64,000 nt of DNA, from positions 186,001-250,000 of the forward strand of contig NZ_KB891208.1 of the NCBI RefSeq assembly GCF_000373365.1, in the 5' to 3' direction. The notes beneath the pieces are model-generated. The model ran no database searches, had not been told where the DNA came from, and saw only the letters and a list, made by a program, of their open reading frames with translations. This DNA is from Parafrankia discariae (GTDB taxonomy: Bacteria > Actinomycetota > Actinomycetes > Frankiales > Frankiaceae). Shown piece by piece: positions 61,377 to 64,000 of the stretch. Position 1 is the first letter of the stretch. Every line of letters starts with the position of its first letter. The translations under genes and the position numbers were made by a program.

Positions 61377-63041
61377 GTGACGCGGGACGAATACTCACCC
61401 GTGCCCGCGCCGATGCGGCCGGGCCGGCGGGCGGTGCTCCTCGGTGGGATCGGCGGCCTGGCCGCGGCGGTCGTCGCCGGCTGCGGCGGTGGCTCCGGGT
61501 CGGCGCCGTCGCCGGCGCCGACCCTGCGCGCGCCGACGCCCATCCCCGGGATCCGGGACGGGGTCTTCTCGCTCGGCGTGGCCAGCGGTGACCCGCTGCC
61601 CGACGGGGTGATCCTCTGGACCCGGCTGGCGCCCGAACCGACCGCCGGCGGGGGTATGCCCAGGCGTGACGTCGAGGTCGACTGGCAGGTCGCCCGGGAC
61701 GAGAGGTTCGCGGACGTCGTCCGCGCCGGCACCCAGCTCGCCACGACGTCCTTCGCCCACTCGGTCCATGTGGACGTCCGCGGTCTGGAGCCCGGGCGGG
61801 ACTACTACTACCGGTTCCGGGCGGGCGACGTCCTCAGCCCGGTCGGGCGGACCCGCACCGCGGCGGCGCCGGGCTCGCCCGGTGGTGAGCTGTCGTTCGC
61901 GCTCGCGAGCTGTCAGGACTTCCAGAACGGCTACTGGCCCGCCTTCGACGCGATCGCCGGTGACCGCCCGGACCTCGTCCTGCACGTCGGGGACTACATC
62001 TACGAGTACGACCCCGACAGCAGGTACCCCGACCGCCGGCACACCACCCCCGAGAAGCCCGGGTTCGACCAGCTCCAGACGCTCGCCGACTACCGCAACC
62101 GCTACGGGCAGTACAAGGCCGACCCCGCGCTGCAGGCCGCCCACCACGTGGCCCCCTGGGTCGTCGCCTGGGACGACCACGAGGTCGAGAACAACTACGC
62201 CGGTCTGGTCGACGAGAGCGGCGACACCGGCGACCGGCACCAGGACCGGCAGGCCTTCGCCCGGCAGCGGGCCGCCGCCTACCAGGCGTACTACGAGCAC
62301 ATGCCGATCCGCGCCGAGCTCGACCCGGGCTCGCCGGACCTGCGGATCTACCGCCGGCTCACCTTCGGTGACCTGCTGACGCTCAACGTGATGGACACCC
62401 GCCAGTACCGGACCCCGCAGCCCGGGTCGCCGGCGGACGGCATCGGTGCCGTCCGGCTGGGCGACGACAACACCGCCGGGACCATGTCCGGCACCGCCCA
62501 GGAGGCCTGGCTCGTCGACGGCCTGCGCACCTCCCGCTCGCGCTGGAACGTCATCGCCCAGCAGACGATGGCCGCCCAGCTGCACGGCCAGCTCCCCGGC
62601 TCCGAGGTGCTCACCAACCTCGACCAGAACGACGGCTACGTGCCCTACCGGACGCGCCTGCTCTCGGCCGTGCGCGACACCCGGGTCGCGAACCCGGTGC
62701 TGCTCGCCGGGGACATCCACTGCGCCTGGGTGAACGACCTGCGGGTCGACTTCGACCGCCCGGAGACCCCGGTGATCGCCACCGAGTTCGTCTGCACGTC
62801 GATCAGCTCGGGCTTCTTCCTCGTCAGCGAGGACTTCGTCCGGGAGAACAACGCGCGGCTCAACCCGCACGTGCGCTATTTCCGCGGTGATCTTCGGGGC
62901 TACACCCGGGTCACCGTGACGCCCGAGGAGTGGCGGGCCGACATGCGGGTCGTCGAGACCATCGCCAGGCGCGACGCCCCCGCCTCGACTGACGCGACCT
63001 GGGTCGTCGAGGCCGGGACACCCGGCGCGCACGAGGCCTGA
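61377..63041 (+). CDS. phoD: PhoD-family alkaline phosphatase, Tat lipoprotein
   Basis: 554-aa exported phosphodiesterase/alkaline phosphatase used in phosphate scavenging. The signal has twin Arg (R17-R18, GRRAVLLGG), a hydrophobic stretch and a lipobox VAGC with C36, so it should be Tat-exported and lipid-anchored. An N-terminal Fn3-like domain (about 45-165) precedes the metallophosphatase core: CQDFQNGYW, LHVGDYIYEYD, VVAWDDHEVENNYAG, LNVMDTRQYR, NVIAQQTMAAQL and LLAGDIHCAWVNDL. GTG at 61377 is chosen; ATG at 61413 is possible but leaves a very short n-region. Often phosphate-regulated; no clear PHO box was seen. Confidence 0.93.
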   Translation: MTRDEYSPVPAPMRPGRRAVLLGGIGGLAAAVVAGCGGGSGSAPSPAPTLRAPTPIPGIRDGVFSLGVASGDPLPDGVILWTRLAPEPTAGGGMPRRDVEVDWQVARDERFADVVRAGTQLATTSFAHSVHVDVRGLEPGRDYYYRFRAGDVLSPVGRTRTAAAPGSPGGELSFALASCQDFQNGYWPAFDAIAGDRPDLVLHVGDYIYEYDPDSRYPDRRHTTPEKPGFDQLQTLADYRNRYGQYKADPALQAAHHVAPWVVAWDDHEVENNYAGLVDESGDTGDRHQDRQAFARQRAAAYQAYYEHMPIRAELDPGSPDLRIYRRLTFGDLLTLNVMDTRQYRTPQPGSPADGIGAVRLGDDNTAGTMSGTAQEAWLVDGLRTSRSRWNVIAQQTMAAQLHGQLPGSEVLTNLDQNDGYVPYRTRLLSAVRDTRVANPVLLAGDIHCAWVNDLRVDFDRPETPVIATEFVCTSISSGFFLVSEDFVRENNARLNPHVRYFRGDLRGYTRVTVTPEEWRADMRVVETIARRDAPASTDATWVVEAGTPGAHEA

Positions 63042-63151
63042 GCGGCCCGCGGCCGCCGCGGATCGCCCGGGGTCGGCGGTGGGGCCGCGGGTGGCCGGTG
63101 GCCATAGGCTTTGCCGCGGCCGGCAGGGCGTCGGCGGGGAGGAAACGGCGG

Positions 63152-64000
63152 ATGACCGAGCCGGGCACGGCCAGCACCAGCACCGCGGCACGGGCCGAGG
63201 TACCCGACGCGGCGGTGGACCGATCGAGGCTCACCGTCGTGGTCAACCCGAAGGCCGGCGGCGGCCGGGCCGCGAAGGTCCTCGACGGCGTCCGCTCGGC
63301 GCTCGCCCGCTGGGCCGAGGACGTCTCCGTCGAGACGACGAAAAGCCTGGAGCACGCCGAGGAACTAGCCCGTTCGGCGGTCGCGGCGGGCCGGGTGACC
63401 GTCGCGTTGGGCGGTGACGGCCTGGTCGGCCGGGTGGCGGGCGCCGTCGCCCGGTCGGGCGGTGTGCTGGCCGTGCTGCCCGGTGGCCGCGGCAACGACT
63501 TCGCCCGTGGACTGGGCGTCCCGCGCGACCCGGCGCTCGCCGCCACCGCGCTCGTCGCGGCCGTGGAACGCCGGGTGGACCTGCCGGAGGCCAACGGGGT
63601 GCCGTTCGTCGGGATCGCCAGCCTCGGGTTCGACTCCGACGTCCAGGTGATCGCGAACCGGACGACCTGGCTGTCCGGTCAGAGCGTCTACACCTACGCG
63701 GCGTTGCGCGGGGTGGCGGCCTGGAAGCCGGCCCGGTTCACCGTCACCATCGACGACCAGCCGCCGCTGGAGCACGTCGGGTGGACGGTCGGCGCGGCGA
63801 ACGGGCCGTACTACGGCGGCGGGATGAAGTTCGCCCCGGATGCCGACATCGCCGACGGCCGCCTGGAGATCGTCCTGGTCGCGCGCACCGGGCGCCTCAC
63901 CTTCCTCCGGCTGTTCCCGCGCATCTTCTCCGGCCGGCACGTCGAGGTCCCCTACGTCCAGGTGCGGCGGGCCGAGCGGCTGGTCGTGGAGGCGGACCGT
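63152..64000 (+). CDS. Diacylglycerol kinase-family lipid kinase, 3' end cut by the window
   Basis: The first 283 codons of a lipid kinase of the DgkA-like/sphingosine kinase family. LTVVVNPKAGGGRAAKVLDGV opens the fold, and VTVALGGDGLVGRVAGAVARSGGVLAVLPGGRGNDFARGLGVP carries the nucleotide GGDG motif and the PGGRGNDFAR motif. FVGIASLGFDSDVQ and NGPYYGGGMKFAPDADIADGRLEIV follow. The usual T after GGDG is L here. ATG at 63152 has GGGGAGGA 8 bases upstream. The frame is still open at base 64000, so no stop is visible. Confidence 0.92.
   Translation, partial: MTEPGTASTSTAARAEVPDAAVDRSRLTVVVNPKAGGGRAAKVLDGVRSALARWAEDVSVETTKSLEHAEELARSAVAAGRVTVALGGDGLVGRVAGAVARSGGVLAVLPGGRGNDFARGLGVPRDPALAATALVAAVERRVDLPEANGVPFVGIASLGFDSDVQVIANRTTWLSGQSVYTYAALRGVAAWKPARFTVTIDDQPPLEHVGWTVGAANGPYYGGGMKFAPDADIADGRLEIVLVARTGRLTFLRLFPRIFSGRHVEVPYVQVRRAERLVVEADR

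Overview
The window is very GC-rich actinobacterial chromosome with tight gene packing, many GTG starts and long Pro/Ala/Gly-rich low-complexity extensions. It encodes mycothiol synthesis (MshB) and the succinylase branch of diaminopimelate synthesis. The style fits a Frankia-like member of the Frankiales; genus is inference. From memory of Mycobacterium tuberculosis, gene order is largely shared with the Rv1098-Rv1229 stretch: fum, glpX, DUF4245, xseA/xseB, ispH, DUF6542 protein, ychF; then typA, mshB; then ferredoxin-dapC, dapD, dapE, LOG, folP2, DivIVA-like, DUF3117; then O-methyltransferase, sigE, rseA, htrA, tatB, mrp.

Layout. 0-9 kb: sthA, fumC, ispH, xseA-xseB, a DUF4245 protein and glpX. 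9-23 kb: an apparent accessory block inside the conserved core. It has a fatty-acid-hydroxylase-like gene and, on the minus strand, two glycan clusters. One is a six-gene chain with 4-bp stop/start overlaps (GT2, double-headed GT2, small membrane protein, large polytopic membrane protein, flippase, condensation-like acyltransferase). The other is a deacetylase, membrane protein and GT4. Together they look like assembly, modification and export of a surface polysaccharide or glycolipid. 23-31 kb: small zinc-ribbon protein, DUF6542 protein, ychF, membrane acyltransferase, DUF952, pterin dehydratase, NUDIX, typA. 31-36 kb: mshB, a soluble HtrA-like protease behind a palindromic promoter, DUF6113, flavin reductase, SirB1-like and SH3-like proteins. 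36-44 kb: fdxA, dapC with an unusual repeat tail, dapD, dapE, two LOG genes, folP2-like, DivIVA-domain protein, DUF3117. 44-57 kb: pepA, two poorly characterised proteins, the sigE-rseA-htrA-tatB envelope-stress group, mrp, marR. 57-61.2 kb: a minus-strand trio of SMC/Rad50-like ATPase, small accessory protein and PHP phosphoesterase. The PHP gene appears to start at CTG. 61.3-64 kb: Tat-dependent lipoprotein PhoD and a lipid kinase cut by the window edge.

The best candidates for undescribed biology are the DapC repeat-tail fusion, the ATPase/accessory/PHP trio, the glycan island with its double-headed glycosyltransferase, and a 54-bp near-palindrome inside a membrane-protein gene. No tRNA, rRNA, CRISPR array, insertion sequence or prophage was recognised. 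All identifications come from reading the sequence; no database search was run.
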